From NCBI GenBank assembly GCA_900543095.1, contig UQQD01000007.1, forward strand, positions 1-64,000: DNA of 64,000 nt, given 5' to 3'. A model generated the notes under the pieces. It was not told the DNA's origin. It did no database searches and saw only the letters and a program-made list of their open reading frames with translations. The stretch is from an uncultured Ruminococcus sp. (lineage in GTDB: Bacteria > Bacillota > Clostridia > Oscillospirales > Acutalibacteraceae). A program made the translations under genes and the position numbers. Shown here piece after piece: positions 33,224 through 41,837 of the stretch. Position 1 is the first letter of the stretch. Each line of letters starts with the position of its first letter.

Positions 33224-34032
33224 TGAAGATCACAAAAAGCCTTTCGACAATGATTTGTGCAGTGCTTCTTGTTGTGGCGTCAACCGTGACATTTTTTGCA
33301 CAGGACAGCTATGTTCTTGCAGATGATGCGTCGATTTTTATTGATGACGAAGCAGCGGATCTTGAAAGTCAGATGGACAGCGTTGCAAGCAAGACCGGCT
33401 GGCAGATAATTATTCATACATCCGAAAACGGAATAAGCTCGGATAATATGGAAACCTATTATAATGCTACATATTATGACGGTCAGGATTTTGCCGACGA
33501 CAGCGTAATGCTTGTTATTGATATGGCGTCAAACAACCGAATTATCCTTACACACGGCAGTGCAATGTATTATTTTGACGACAGCCGTATGACTGAGATA
33601 AAGTCAAAAATGAAACCTTATCTTCAGGACGGAGATATGTACGGTGCATCGTCGATGTTTTTGGAAACTACCGAAAGGTTTTACACGGAGGGTAAGCCCG
33701 GAAACGGATCATACAGCAATGTAACGATAAATGATGACTATGAAAAGCAGAAAAATCCGTTTCTCTATTTATTAACACACTACGGCGTGGTAATAGGCGT
33801 TATAGCCGTTGCGGTAGGCGGACTTTCGGTAGTGTTGGTGTTCCGTCGTTACAAAAATAACGGCAAAAAGGGAACATATGACCTTAAGGAAAACAGCGTT
33901 GTACACCTTACAGACAGCAAAGATGAATTTTTGTACAAGAATGTTTCGTCGGTCAGAATAGATTCATCCGATTCAAGTTCGAGCAGCAGCTCAAGTTCGG
34001 GCTCGTCACACGGCAGCAGCGGAAGTTTTTAA
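33220..34032 (+). CDS. TPM-domain protein, YdjH-like
   Basis: 270 residues. Signal peptide or first membrane segment at 1-25, TPM domain (about 35-165: IFIDDEAADLESQMDSVASK, DDSVMLVIDMASNNRI), second membrane segment (about 181-202) and a Ser/Gly-rich low-complexity tail as in many TPM proteins. TPM domains have acid phosphatase activity in plants; in Bacillus YdjH belongs to a stress-response membrane cluster. Start at 33220 overlaps the YdjG-like gene by four bases. Confidence 0.83.
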   Translation: MMKITKSLSTMICAVLLVVASTVTFFAQDSYVLADDASIFIDDEAADLESQMDSVASKTGWQIIIHTSENGISSDNMETYYNATYYDGQDFADDSVMLVIDMASNNRIILTHGSAMYYFDDSRMTEIKSKMKPYLQDGDMYGASSMFLETTERFYTEGKPGNGSYSNVTINDDYEKQKNPFLYLLTHYGVVIGVIAVAVGGLSVVLVFRRYKNNGKKGTYDLKENSVVHLTDSKDEFLYKNVSSVRIDSSDSSSSSSSSSGSSHGSSGSF

Positions 34033-34139
34033 GTAAAAAACAATTTAATATTGTGTATCTGACGCAGAAATTTTATTGACGCATAAGAAACGCATTATAC
34101 GCAAAAGGGTAAGTATGCCTTTTTGCAAACCGAATTTTT

Positions 34140-34178
34140 GCGGCGTCAGTTTATCTTTAATCTGGCGCCGCTTTTGTG
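34140..34178 (+). terminator. Terminator of the ydj-like operon
   Basis: 10-bp stem GCGGCGTCAG/CTGGCGCCGC (34140-34149 with 34162-34171), then TTTTGTGTG. The remaining 34179-34253 is AT-rich leader with an inverted repeat TTGTA-TATT-TACAA at 34185-34198, a possible regulatory site of the hyd operon. Confidence 0.75.
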
Positions 34179-34253
34179 TGAGAATTGTATATTTACAATA
34201 TAAACGACTTTATTATCAGCATTTATTTTCAAACGTAAGGACGGGGATTTTAA

Positions 34254-34508
34254 ATGGAAAATTCAACTACAAGGGTTGCGGTCATCAGCATAATTGTTGA
34301 AAATCCCGACTGCGTTACACAAATAAACGAAATTCTTCATTCTGCCGCAGACAACATAATCGGGCGAATGGGGATTCCATATAAAGAAAAAAGCATAAGT
34401 ATAATAAGCATAGTGATCGACGCCGAGCTTGATGTGATAAGCTCTGTTTCGGGCAGACTCGGCAGGCTTTCGGGAGTTACCGTAAAAACTGCGTATTCAA
34501 AAAAATAG
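34254..34508 (+). CDS. TM1266-family iron-only hydrogenase system regulator
   Basis: 84 residues with an ACT-like fold (STTRVAVISIIVENPDCV; ISIISIVIDAELDVISSVSG RLG region). This small protein is regularly found beside hydE/hydG/hydF and is annotated as a putative regulator of the [FeFe]-hydrogenase system; the mechanism is not known. RBS AAGGACGGGG lies before the ATG. It starts the cluster hydE-hydG-hydF. Confidence 0.88.
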   Translation: MENSTTRVAVISIIVENPDCVTQINEILHSAADNIIGRMGIPYKEKSISIISIVIDAELDVISSVSGRLGRLSGVTVKTAYSKK

Positions 34509-34519
34509 GGCGGTGAAGT

Positions 34520-35575
34520 ATGAATTGCATTGAAATTATTGAAAAGCTTGAGAAAGCACACTCTGCAACAAAAGATGAGTTTGTGTTTCTGCTCAAAAAC
34601 ATAACGGACGGCGAACGTGAATTTTTGAGAAAAAAAGCGCAAAAAGCTTCTCTCGGCGTTTTTGGAAATAAGGTGTTTATCCGCGGCTTGATTGAGTTTT
34701 CAAGTATATGCAAAAACGACTGCTTATACTGCGGACTTCGCAGGTCAAATCAAAACGCCGTGCGCTACCGTCTGACAAAACAGCAGATTATGGATTGCTG
34801 TAAAACAGGCTATGCTCTCGGTTTTCGCACCTTTGTGTTGCAGGGCGGCGAGGATAGTTGCTTTACCGACGAGATAATGACCGACATTGTCCGAACGATA
34901 AAAGCGGAGTATCCCGACTGCGCCGTTACGCTTTCTCTCGGCGAACGGGGCTATGACAGCTTTAAGCGGCTTTTTGACGCAGGCGCAGACCGCTATCTTT
35001 TGCGGCACGAAACCGCAGACGCCGAACATTATGCAAAGCTTCACCCAAGCGATATGTCGTTTCAAAACCGCAGACAGTCGCTCTTTTGGTTAAAGGAGAT
35101 CGGCTATCAGACCGGCGCGGGATTTATGGTAGGTTCGCCCGGTCAAACCTATGAAACGCTTGCCGAGGACCTGATGTTTATAAAGGAGCTTAACCCCGAA
35201 ATGTGCGGTATAGGTCCGTTTATTCCGCACAAAGACACCGAATATCGCAGCTGTAAAAGCGGAAGCCTTGAACTGACGCTTACACTGCTGTCTATAATAC
35301 GTCTGCTAAAGCCCGACATACTTCTTCCAGCCACGACGGCTCTCGGAACTATTGACGGCAAAGGGCGTGAAATGGGCATACTCTACGGCGCAAACGTGGT
35401 TATGCCGAATCTTTCACCGACAGAACACCGTGCCGACTACTCGCTTTATGACAACAAAATATGCACGGGCGATGAAGCGGCTGAATGTATAAAATGTTTA
35501 TCAAACAGAATGAAATCAATCGGTTACCGAATTGTGACCGACAGAGGCGATTACCGCCCAAATGAAAGGAAGTAA
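34520..35575 (+). CDS. hydE: [FeFe]-hydrogenase maturation radical SAM enzyme HydE
   Basis: 351 residues. Radical SAM motif CKNDCLYC (Cys64, Cys68, Cys71), with the MetY/SAM region FVLQGGED and the terminal barrel segment around DILLPATTALGTIDGKGRE. HydE helps make the dithiolate-bridged diiron subcluster of the H-cluster. It overlaps none but is 11 bases after the regulator gene and 3 bases before hydG. Confidence 0.95.
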   Translation: MNCIEIIEKLEKAHSATKDEFVFLLKNITDGEREFLRKKAQKASLGVFGNKVFIRGLIEFSSICKNDCLYCGLRRSNQNAVRYRLTKQQIMDCCKTGYALGFRTFVLQGGEDSCFTDEIMTDIVRTIKAEYPDCAVTLSLGERGYDSFKRLFDAGADRYLLRHETADAEHYAKLHPSDMSFQNRRQSLFWLKEIGYQTGAGFMVGSPGQTYETLAEDLMFIKELNPEMCGIGPFIPHKDTEYRSCKSGSLELTLTLLSIIRLLKPDILLPATTALGTIDGKGREMGILYGANVVMPNLSPTEHRADYSLYDNKICTGDEAAECIKCLSNRMKSIGYRIVTDRGDYRPNERK

Positions 35576-35578
35576 AAA

Positions 35579-37006
35579 ATGTACAAATACGATCCGAAAT
35601 CTCTTGTTGCCGACGAGTTTATCAACGATGAGGAGATAAAAGAAACTCTCAAATTTGCCGACGAAAACAAAGACAACCTTGAACTTATTGACAAAATAAT
35701 AGAAAAGGCAAAGCTCAGAAAGGGCATTGACCACAGGGAAGCAAGCGTTTTGCTTGCCTGCGAAAATTCCGAAAAGCTAAACGAGATATATCATCTTGCT
35801 CAGCAGATTAAAAAGGACTTTTACGGCGACAGAATCGTTATGTTTGCACCGCTCTATCTTTCAAATTACTGCGTAAACGGCTGTGTTTACTGTCCTTACC
35901 ACGCAAAAAACAAGCATATTTGCCGCAAAAAGCTGACTCAGGAAGAAGTTAAAAAGGAGGTTATTGCGCTTCAGGATATGGGACACAAACGTCTTGCTAT
36001 CGAAGCTGGCGAGGATCCTGTAAACAATCCGATAGAATATATCCTTGACTGCATTAAAACTATTTACTCAATAAAGCACAAAAACGGTGCAATCCGCAGA
36101 GTGAATGTAAACATAGCCGCAACAACCGTTGAAAACTATCGCAAGCTAAAGGACGCAGGCATCGGAACATACATACTTTTCCAGGAAACCTATAACAAGG
36201 AAAGTTATGAAAAACTCCATCCGACAGGTCCGAAGCACAACTACAACTACCATACAGAGGCTATGGACAGAGCTATGGAGGGCGGAATCGATGACGTAGG
36301 TCTCGGAGTTTTGTTCGGTCTTGAGCTTTACCGCTACGAGCTTGCGGGACTTCTTATGCACGCAGAACATCTTGAAGCCGTTCACGGCGTAGGACCGCAC
36401 ACAATAAGTGTTCCGAGAATTAAAAAAGCAGATGATATTGACCCCTCAACCTTTGACAACGGAATTGACGACGACACGTTTGCAAAAATTACTGCAATTA
36501 TCCGCATAGCCGTGCCCTATACAGGTATGATAATTTCAACGAGAGAGGGACAAAAGGTGCGCGAGCAGGTTATTAAGCTCGGTATTTCGCAGATTAGCGG
36601 AGCTTCCTGCACAAGCGTAGGCGGCTACGACCATCCCGAAGCCGAGGACGAAAATTCGGCTCAGTTTGACGTTTCCGACACAAGAACACTTGACGAAGTT
36701 GTACGCTGGCTTATGAAGCTGGGCTACATTCCCTCGTTCTGTACAGCCTGTTACCGTGAGGGCAGAACAGGCGACAGGTTTATGTCGCTTTGCAAGAGCG
36801 GACAAATTCAGAATTGCTGTCACCCCAATGCTCTTATGACGCTTAAAGAGTACCTTATGGACTATGCAAGTGAAGAAACACGCAAAATCGGCGACGCTCT
36901 GATTGAAAAAGAGCTTTTAAAGATTCCAAACGAAAAGGTAAGGCGAATTGCAACCGAGCATATCAATGATATTGCAAATAACAACAAGAGAGATTTCAGA
37001 TTTTAA
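35579..37006 (+). CDS. hydG: [FeFe]-hydrogenase maturation tyrosine lyase HydG
   Basis: 475 residues, normal length. Radical SAM Cys98, Cys102 and Cys105 in CVNGCVYC; the C-terminal domain holds the auxiliary cluster cysteines in FCTACYREGRTGD and further on near QNCCHPNAL. HydG splits tyrosine to give the CO and CN ligands of the H-cluster as Fe(CO)2CN-Cys. RBS AAAGGAAG overlaps the end of hydE. Confidence 0.96.
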   Translation: MYKYDPKSLVADEFINDEEIKETLKFADENKDNLELIDKIIEKAKLRKGIDHREASVLLACENSEKLNEIYHLAQQIKKDFYGDRIVMFAPLYLSNYCVNGCVYCPYHAKNKHICRKKLTQEEVKKEVIALQDMGHKRLAIEAGEDPVNNPIEYILDCIKTIYSIKHKNGAIRRVNVNIAATTVENYRKLKDAGIGTYILFQETYNKESYEKLHPTGPKHNYNYHTEAMDRAMEGGIDDVGLGVLFGLELYRYELAGLLMHAEHLEAVHGVGPHTISVPRIKKADDIDPSTFDNGIDDDTFAKITAIIRIAVPYTGMIISTREGQKVREQVIKLGISQISGASCTSVGGYDHPEAEDENSAQFDVSDTRTLDEVVRWLMKLGYIPSFCTACYREGRTGDRFMSLCKSGQIQNCCHPNALMTLKEYLMDYASEETRKIGDALIEKELLKIPNEKVRRIATEHINDIANNNKRDFRF

Positions 37007-37061
37007 ATCAGGTAATCGGTAAATTAAAAGGACAGGGAAATAACTAAAAGGAGAATCAAAA

Positions 37062-38258
37062 ATGGGACTTAACGACACTCCGCAATCGGAAAGAATACAC
37101 ATCGGTTTTTTCGGCAGGCGCAATGCAGGCAAATCAAGTGTTGTAAACGCCGTTACAAATCAGCAGATTTCAGTTGTTTCCGAGGTTTTGGGAACTACAA
37201 CTGACCCTGTCACAAAGGCAATGGAGCTTTTGCCGCTCGGACCTGTAGTGATAATCGACACACCGGGCTTTGACGACGAGGGAAGCCTCGGTGAAATGCG
37301 TGTAAAGCGCACAAAGCAGGTGCTTAACCGAGTTGACGTGGCGGTGCTTGTTGTTGACGGCGAAAAGGGCAAAACCTCCGCCGATAACGAGCTTATTGCG
37401 ATCTTTAAGGAAAAGAATATTCCATATACGGTTGCCTACAACAAGAGCGACCTTACGGGAGAAAGAGAATATTCCGACGGAATTGCAGTCAGCGCAATAA
37501 ATGGCACAAACATAAATAAGCTGAAAGAAACCATCGGGCATCTTGTTAAAACCGAGGATATGACTCGCAAACTCTGCGGCGATCTGCTTGAAACAGGCGA
37601 CGTTGCGGTTCTTGTTGTGCCGATAGATTCGGCAGCACCAAAGGGCAGGCTTATTCTTCCTCAGCAGCAGACTATCCGTGATGTGCTTGAAGCGGGAGCA
37701 ATAGCGGTCACGGTGCGTGAAACCGAGCTTGAACTCACACTCCGAAAACTCGGAACAAAGCCTAAGATTGTCATAACGGACAGTCAGGCGTTTGCACAGG
37801 TTTCAAAAATCGTTCCCGCAGACATTCAGCTTACGTCATTTTCAATACTTATGGCAAGATACAAGGGATTTCTTGAAACAGCGGTTAAGGGCGCTGCGGC
37901 AATAGAAAATCTGAAAGACGGCGATCGAGTGCTTATCTCCGAGGGCTGTACTCATCACCGCCAGTGCGAGGACATTGGCACGGTAAAGCTTCCGAAGTGG
38001 CTCAAAAAATACACCGGCAAGGAAATTTCAATAGAAACTTCCTCAGGCAAGGGATTTCCCGACGACCTTTCGCCGTTCAGCCTTATTATCCACTGCGGCG
38101 GCTGTATGCTCAATGAACGCGAAATGCAGTACAGACGCAAGTTTGCCGAGGACAGCGGCGTGCCGTTTACAAATTACGGAACGGCTATCGCTTATATGAA
38201 CGGCATACTAAAGCGCACTCTCGGCGTGTTTCCTCAGTTAGCCGAACTTGTTAAATAA
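37062..38258 (+). CDS. hydF: [FeFe]-hydrogenase maturation GTPase HydF
   Basis: 398 residues. GTPase domain with GRRNAGKSS (P-loop), DTPGFDDEG (G3) and NKSD (G4), then the dimerisation domain and a C-terminal cluster-binding domain with CTHHRQCED and IIHCGGC (the family's CxHx46-53HCxxC pattern). HydF is the scaffold that receives the diiron unit and loads the hydrogenase. The hydrogenase gene itself is not in the window. Confidence 0.95.
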   Translation: MGLNDTPQSERIHIGFFGRRNAGKSSVVNAVTNQQISVVSEVLGTTTDPVTKAMELLPLGPVVIIDTPGFDDEGSLGEMRVKRTKQVLNRVDVAVLVVDGEKGKTSADNELIAIFKEKNIPYTVAYNKSDLTGEREYSDGIAVSAINGTNINKLKETIGHLVKTEDMTRKLCGDLLETGDVAVLVVPIDSAAPKGRLILPQQQTIRDVLEAGAIAVTVRETELELTLRKLGTKPKIVITDSQAFAQVSKIVPADIQLTSFSILMARYKGFLETAVKGAAAIENLKDGDRVLISEGCTHHRQCEDIGTVKLPKWLKKYTGKEISIETSSGKGFPDDLSPFSLIIHCGGCMLNEREMQYRRKFAEDSGVPFTNYGTAIAYMNGILKRTLGVFPQLAELVK

Positions 38259-38265
38259 ACAAATA

Positions 38266-38304
38266 AACGCTTTAAATCGGAGCAATTCTCTGATTTAAAG
38301 CGTT
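38266..38304. terminator. Hairpin after hydF
   Basis: Stem AACGCTTTAAATC-AGAG type (38266-38282 with 38288-38304), 13-16 bp. No strong T-run follows, so it may work as a terminator or an mRNA end stabiliser. Its AATCGGAGCAA resembles the 5' end of repeat family A but the rest does not match. Confidence 0.55.
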
Positions 38305-38387
38305 ATTTATGATGAACAAATCCTTGCAACCTGCGTGATATTGTGGTATGATTTATTTTGTATATCAAAGATAAAGAAGGTTTTAGT

Positions 38388-39206
38388 ATGTCATCCCGAA
38401 ACGCAATCGGTGTTTTTGACTCAGGGCTTGGGGGATTGAGCGCCGTAAAGGAGTTTTCGCACGTTCTGCCAAACGAAAAGATTATCTACTTCGGCGATAC
38501 AGGCAGGGTGCCCTACGGCAACCGAAGCCGAGAAACCATAAAAAAATACGCATTTCAGGACGCAGAATTTTTACTTAAAAATAATGTCAAAATGATAGTT
38601 GCCGCCTGCGGTACGGTAAGCTCCGTCGCAGGAAAAGAGCTTGAAGAAAAGCTCCCCGTGCCGTATACGGGCGTTGTAAATCCGACGGCTTTTGCCGCCG
38701 CCGAAAAAACCAAAAACGGCAAAATCGGAATTATCGGAACTGCCGCTACAATCAACAGCCACAGCTACAAGCTCAGACTTCAAAAGTTAAATCCCGATTT
38801 TGAAGTGTTTGAACAGGCTTGTCCGCTGTTTGTACCCCTTGTTGAAAACGGATTTATCGACAGGAACGATAAGATAACCCGGCTTGTTATAGAGCGTTAT
38901 CTGACGCAGCTCAAGCAAAACGGAATTGATACGCTTATCTTGGGCTGTACGCATTATCCGCTGCTCAGAGGCGCAGTTTCCGACTTTATGGGCGAGGGCG
39001 TTACACTTGTGGATTCGGGCTATGAAACAGCCGTTTATGCCGCAAAGGTGCTCAAAGAGCAAAACCTGCTCAACAGCGACCAAACGGTCAAGAACACCGA
39101 GTTTTATGTCAGCGACACTCCGGACGGCTTTGAAAGCGTTGCAGGGTTGTTTTTGGGACGTGATATGGAACATACGGTGAACCAGATTGACATTGAACAG
39201 TATTGA
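38388..39206 (+). CDS. murI: Glutamate racemase
   Basis: 272 residues, normal length. Catalytic cysteines lie in VAACGTVSS (first) and LGCTHYPLL (second); N-terminal DSGLGG and YFGDTGRVPYG are diagnostic. It makes D-glutamate for peptidoglycan. The first Cys motif reads ACGT rather than the more common ACNT. Start at 38388 has AAGAAGG seven bases before; a frame from 38358 lacks an RBS. Confidence 0.93.
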   Translation: MSSRNAIGVFDSGLGGLSAVKEFSHVLPNEKIIYFGDTGRVPYGNRSRETIKKYAFQDAEFLLKNNVKMIVAACGTVSSVAGKELEEKLPVPYTGVVNPTAFAAAEKTKNGKIGIIGTAATINSHSYKLRLQKLNPDFEVFEQACPLFVPLVENGFIDRNDKITRLVIERYLTQLKQNGIDTLILGCTHYPLLRGAVSDFMGEGVTLVDSGYETAVYAAKVLKEQNLLNSDQTVKNTEFYVSDTPDGFESVAGLFLGRDMEHTVNQIDIEQY

Positions 39207-39213
39207 GGAAGCT

Positions 39214-39660
39214 ATGGCACAAAAGGATAAGGAAAAATATATGATTTCCATTGTCGGCGAGCAAACCCTTGACGGAGAAACCGACCGCATAGAGGTGCTG
39301 ACCGCAGGAAATTATCTTGTAAAAAAAGACCACTTTTATATCGGATACAAAGAATATGACGATGAAGATCCGAGCATTGTTTTTAACAATCTTATTAAGG
39401 TCGAAAAGGACAAGGTCACGATAAACCGCAAAGGACCTATGGGCTCACAGCTTTTGCTTGAAAGGGACAGGCGTCACCAGTGCATTTATCAGACGGTGGC
39501 AGGAGACCTGACTATCGGAGTGTTTACAAAAACACTCAAAAGCACACTGGGCAAAAACGGCGGAACGCTTGAAGTCAGCTATACGCTTGACTTTAACACG
39601 GATTTGGTGAGCGAAAACCGATTTACAATAAAGGTAGAAGAAAAACAAGTCACAGAATGA
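39214..39660 (+). CDS. DUF1934 beta-barrel protein (YwiB-like)
   Basis: 148 residues. Small calycin-like beta-barrel with the family's FVKTLKSTL-like GVFTKTLKSTL and LEVSYTLDF segments. The function is unknown. It is nearly always found directly before argS in Firmicutes (ywiB-argS), as here (9-base gap). GAGGA precedes the chosen ATG at 39214; the upstream ATG at 39187 overlaps murI. Confidence 0.85.
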   Translation: MAQKDKEKYMISIVGEQTLDGETDRIEVLTAGNYLVKKDHFYIGYKEYDDEDPSIVFNNLIKVEKDKVTINRKGPMGSQLLLERDRRHQCIYQTVAGDLTIGVFTKTLKSTLGKNGGTLEVSYTLDFNTDLVSENRFTIKVEEKQVTE

Positions 39661-39669
39661 GGAGATAAT

Positions 39670-41406
39670 ATGGATATGTATGCAAAGGCTGTAAAAGCCC
39701 TGAGAGCCGCAATTACAGAAGCAATTAACAAGGCTGTTCAAAGCGGAGAGCTTCCGCAGGCAGAAATACCTGATTTTATCATAGAAACACCTGCCGACAC
39801 AACCCACGGCGACTTTGCCACAAACGCCGCAATGGCGGGAGCAAAGGCTTTCAGAATGCCTCCGTTTAAAATTGCTCAGGCAATTACCAAAAACCTTGAC
39901 CTGACAGGCACGATGTGCAGACATTTTGAAACGGCAGGTCCGGGATTTATTAACTTTTTCCTCGGAACGGATTTTTATTCGGGCGTAGTAGAAGAAATAC
40001 TTGACAATCCTGAAAATTACGGAAGCTCCGACTTCGGCAAAGGCGAAAACGTAATGGTGGAATTTGTTTCGGCAAATCCCACAGGCCCGATGCATATGGG
40101 CAACGCAAGGGGCGGCGCACTCGGCGACTGTCTTGCCGCCGTACTTGATAAGGCAGGCTATAACGCATACAGAGAGTTTTATGTTAATGACGCAGGCAAT
40201 CAGATTGAAAAATTCGGCTGTTCGCTTGAAGCACGCTATTTACAGATTTTTAAGGGCGATGAAATAGAGTTCCCCGAGGACGGCTATCAGGGTGCAGACA
40301 TAACCGATCTTGCAAATGAATATAAGGACCTCTACGGTGATAAATTGCTTGACCTTTCAAGCGAAGAACGCAAAAATGAGCTTGTCGGCTACGCTTTGCC
40401 AAAGAACATCAAGAAGATGCAGGAGGATATGGCGGCATACAAAATAACCTATGACAAGTGGTTTTTTGAAAGCGAGCTTCATAAAAGCGGAGCGGTAAAA
40501 GAGGTTATCGACATTTTGACCTCAAAGGGACTTACCTATGAAAAAGAGGGCGCTGTCTGGTATAAAAACAAAGAAGTGCTCACCCAAAAATTGCTTAAAG
40601 AGGGCAAAACTCAGAAATATATTGACAATCTTGAGTTAAAGGACGATGTGCTTATCCGTCAAAACGGCAATCCAACGTATTTTGCCGCAGACATTGCATA
40701 TCACAAAAATAAATTTGACAGAGGCTTTACCACTCTTATTGACATTTGGGGCGCAGACCACCACGGTCACGTTATGCGTATGAAAGGCGCAATGGACGCT
40801 ATCGGCTACGACGGAAGCAAGCTTAATGTTGTGCTTATGCAGCTTGTAAAGCTGGTTAAAGGCGGCGAGCTTGTAAGAATGAGCAAACGTACGGGCAAAG
40901 CTATTCAGCTTAGAGATTTGCTTGAAGAAGTGCCTGTTGACAGCGCAAGATTTTTGTTCAACACAAGAGAAGCGAACACCCAGATGGACTTTGACCTTGA
41001 CCTTGCCGTAACTCAGGACAATCAAAATCCCGTGTACTACGTTCAGTATGCCCACGCAAGGATATGCAGTATATTTAAGGCGCTTGCAAAGGACGGAATA
41101 ACTCCTCGCAAATGCACGCACGACGAGCTTGCGCTTTTGACTGCTCCGGAAGAAAAGGAGCTTATTTCACATCTTGCCCTGTATTCGGGCGAAATCATAA
41201 GCGCCGCAAAAGATTACGACCCGACCAAAATCACACGCTATGTCACCAAAACGGCGACTCTGTTCCATAAATTCTACAATGCCTGCCGTGTTAAGGGCGA
41301 AGACGAAAGACTGATGCAGGCAAGACTTGCACTTTGCGACTGCACAAGAGCGGTAATCAAAAACGTGCTGACAATGTTCAACATTTCCTGCCCTGACAGT
41401 ATGTGA
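39670..41406 (+). CDS. argS: Arginine--tRNA ligase
   Basis: 578 residues. Class I synthetase: HIGH-like motif in NPTGPMHMGNARGG, KMSKS-like motif in VRMSKRTGKA, N-terminal Add-1 domain and C-terminal DALR anticodon-binding domain (about 455-578). It charges tRNA-Arg. Coupled with the DUF1934 gene. RBS GGAG precedes the ATG. Confidence 0.97.
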   Translation: MDMYAKAVKALRAAITEAINKAVQSGELPQAEIPDFIIETPADTTHGDFATNAAMAGAKAFRMPPFKIAQAITKNLDLTGTMCRHFETAGPGFINFFLGTDFYSGVVEEILDNPENYGSSDFGKGENVMVEFVSANPTGPMHMGNARGGALGDCLAAVLDKAGYNAYREFYVNDAGNQIEKFGCSLEARYLQIFKGDEIEFPEDGYQGADITDLANEYKDLYGDKLLDLSSEERKNELVGYALPKNIKKMQEDMAAYKITYDKWFFESELHKSGAVKEVIDILTSKGLTYEKEGAVWYKNKEVLTQKLLKEGKTQKYIDNLELKDDVLIRQNGNPTYFAADIAYHKNKFDRGFTTLIDIWGADHHGHVMRMKGAMDAIGYDGSKLNVVLMQLVKLVKGGELVRMSKRTGKAIQLRDLLEEVPVDSARFLFNTREANTQMDFDLDLAVTQDNQNPVYYVQYAHARICSIFKALAKDGITPRKCTHDELALLTAPEEKELISHLALYSGEIISAAKDYDPTKITRYVTKTATLFHKFYNACRVKGEDERLMQARLALCDCTRAVIKNVLTMFNISCPDSM

Positions 41407-41466
41407 TTTTAAATTGAATTTTTTATTTGGCAATCGGTATAAAACATTATAATTTGCAAAAAATAT

Positions 41467-41496
41467 AACCACCTCAATGAAAAGGTGGTTATTTTT
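41467..41496 (+). promoter_or_regulatory. Hairpin that is either the argS terminator or an RBS-hiding structure
   Basis: AACCACCT (41467-41474) pairs with AGGTGGTT (41483-41490), then ATTTTT. The 3' arm AAGGTGG is also the RBS of the small gene at 41497, 8 bases away. Folding would end argS transcription or, in an uninterrupted transcript, block translation of the small protein. Confidence 0.6.
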
Positions 41497-41760
41497 ATGG
41501 AAAAACATTCAGAAAAGCAGGGAAAGCAGGACAAGCAGTTTCCGATAGAACTTCCGTCACGCCAAAACAGTGCCGAAAGCTCACCGATTGTTGACGATGT
41601 TCTTGACAACGAGATCTTCCCCCTGAGGGTTGACGGTACAAACGGTATCCGCAGTCAGAGCGGCGTTCACGTCAGTACCTATGACGACGCTACCGAAGTT
41701 CCGGCTATTGACGCAGTTGCCGATACCGAAAACGTTTCTTCAACCGAGCTTTTTAAGTAA
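41497..41760 (+). CDS. Small acidic protein of unknown function
   Basis: 87 residues, rich in Glu, Asp, Ser and Gln, no membrane segment, no cysteine and no known domain. It begins MEKHSEKQGKQDKQF. The ATG follows AAGGTGG by 8 bases, but this RBS lies in a hairpin (41467-41490). It has its own strong terminator. It may be an intrinsically disordered protein, possibly spore-related, though it does not match acid-soluble spore proteins. Reading frame confidence rests on the RBS and the terminator on both sides. Confidence 0.65.
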   Translation: MEKHSEKQGKQDKQFPIELPSRQNSAESSPIVDDVLDNEIFPLRVDGTNGIRSQSGVHVSTYDDATEVPAIDAVADTENVSSTELFK

Positions 41761-41777
41761 AGTAAGACAAATTTAAA

Positions 41778-41820
41778 GCCACCCTTTGAGAACGATATCA
41801 TCAAAGGGTGGTCTTAGTTT
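41778..41820. terminator. Bidirectional terminator
   Basis: 12-bp stem GCCACCCTTTGA/TCAAAGGGTGGT (41778-41789 with 41801-41812), then TTAGTTTTT on the plus strand and TTTAAATTTG on the minus. It closes the small protein gene and the fatty acid operon. Confidence 0.8.
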
Positions 41821-41837
41821 TTATAGGAAGCTGAATA

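Noticed and set aside
34076..34180. Possible small RNA gene from TTGACG to the hairpin at 34140-34171
   Set aside because: The only TATAC-like -10 is about 13-14 bases from the -35, too short for sigma-A; the hairpin is explained as the terminator of the preceding operon.
34076..34300. 74-codon frame before the hyd regulator
   Set aside because: It runs through a strong terminator hairpin, has no family features and overlaps the regulator start.
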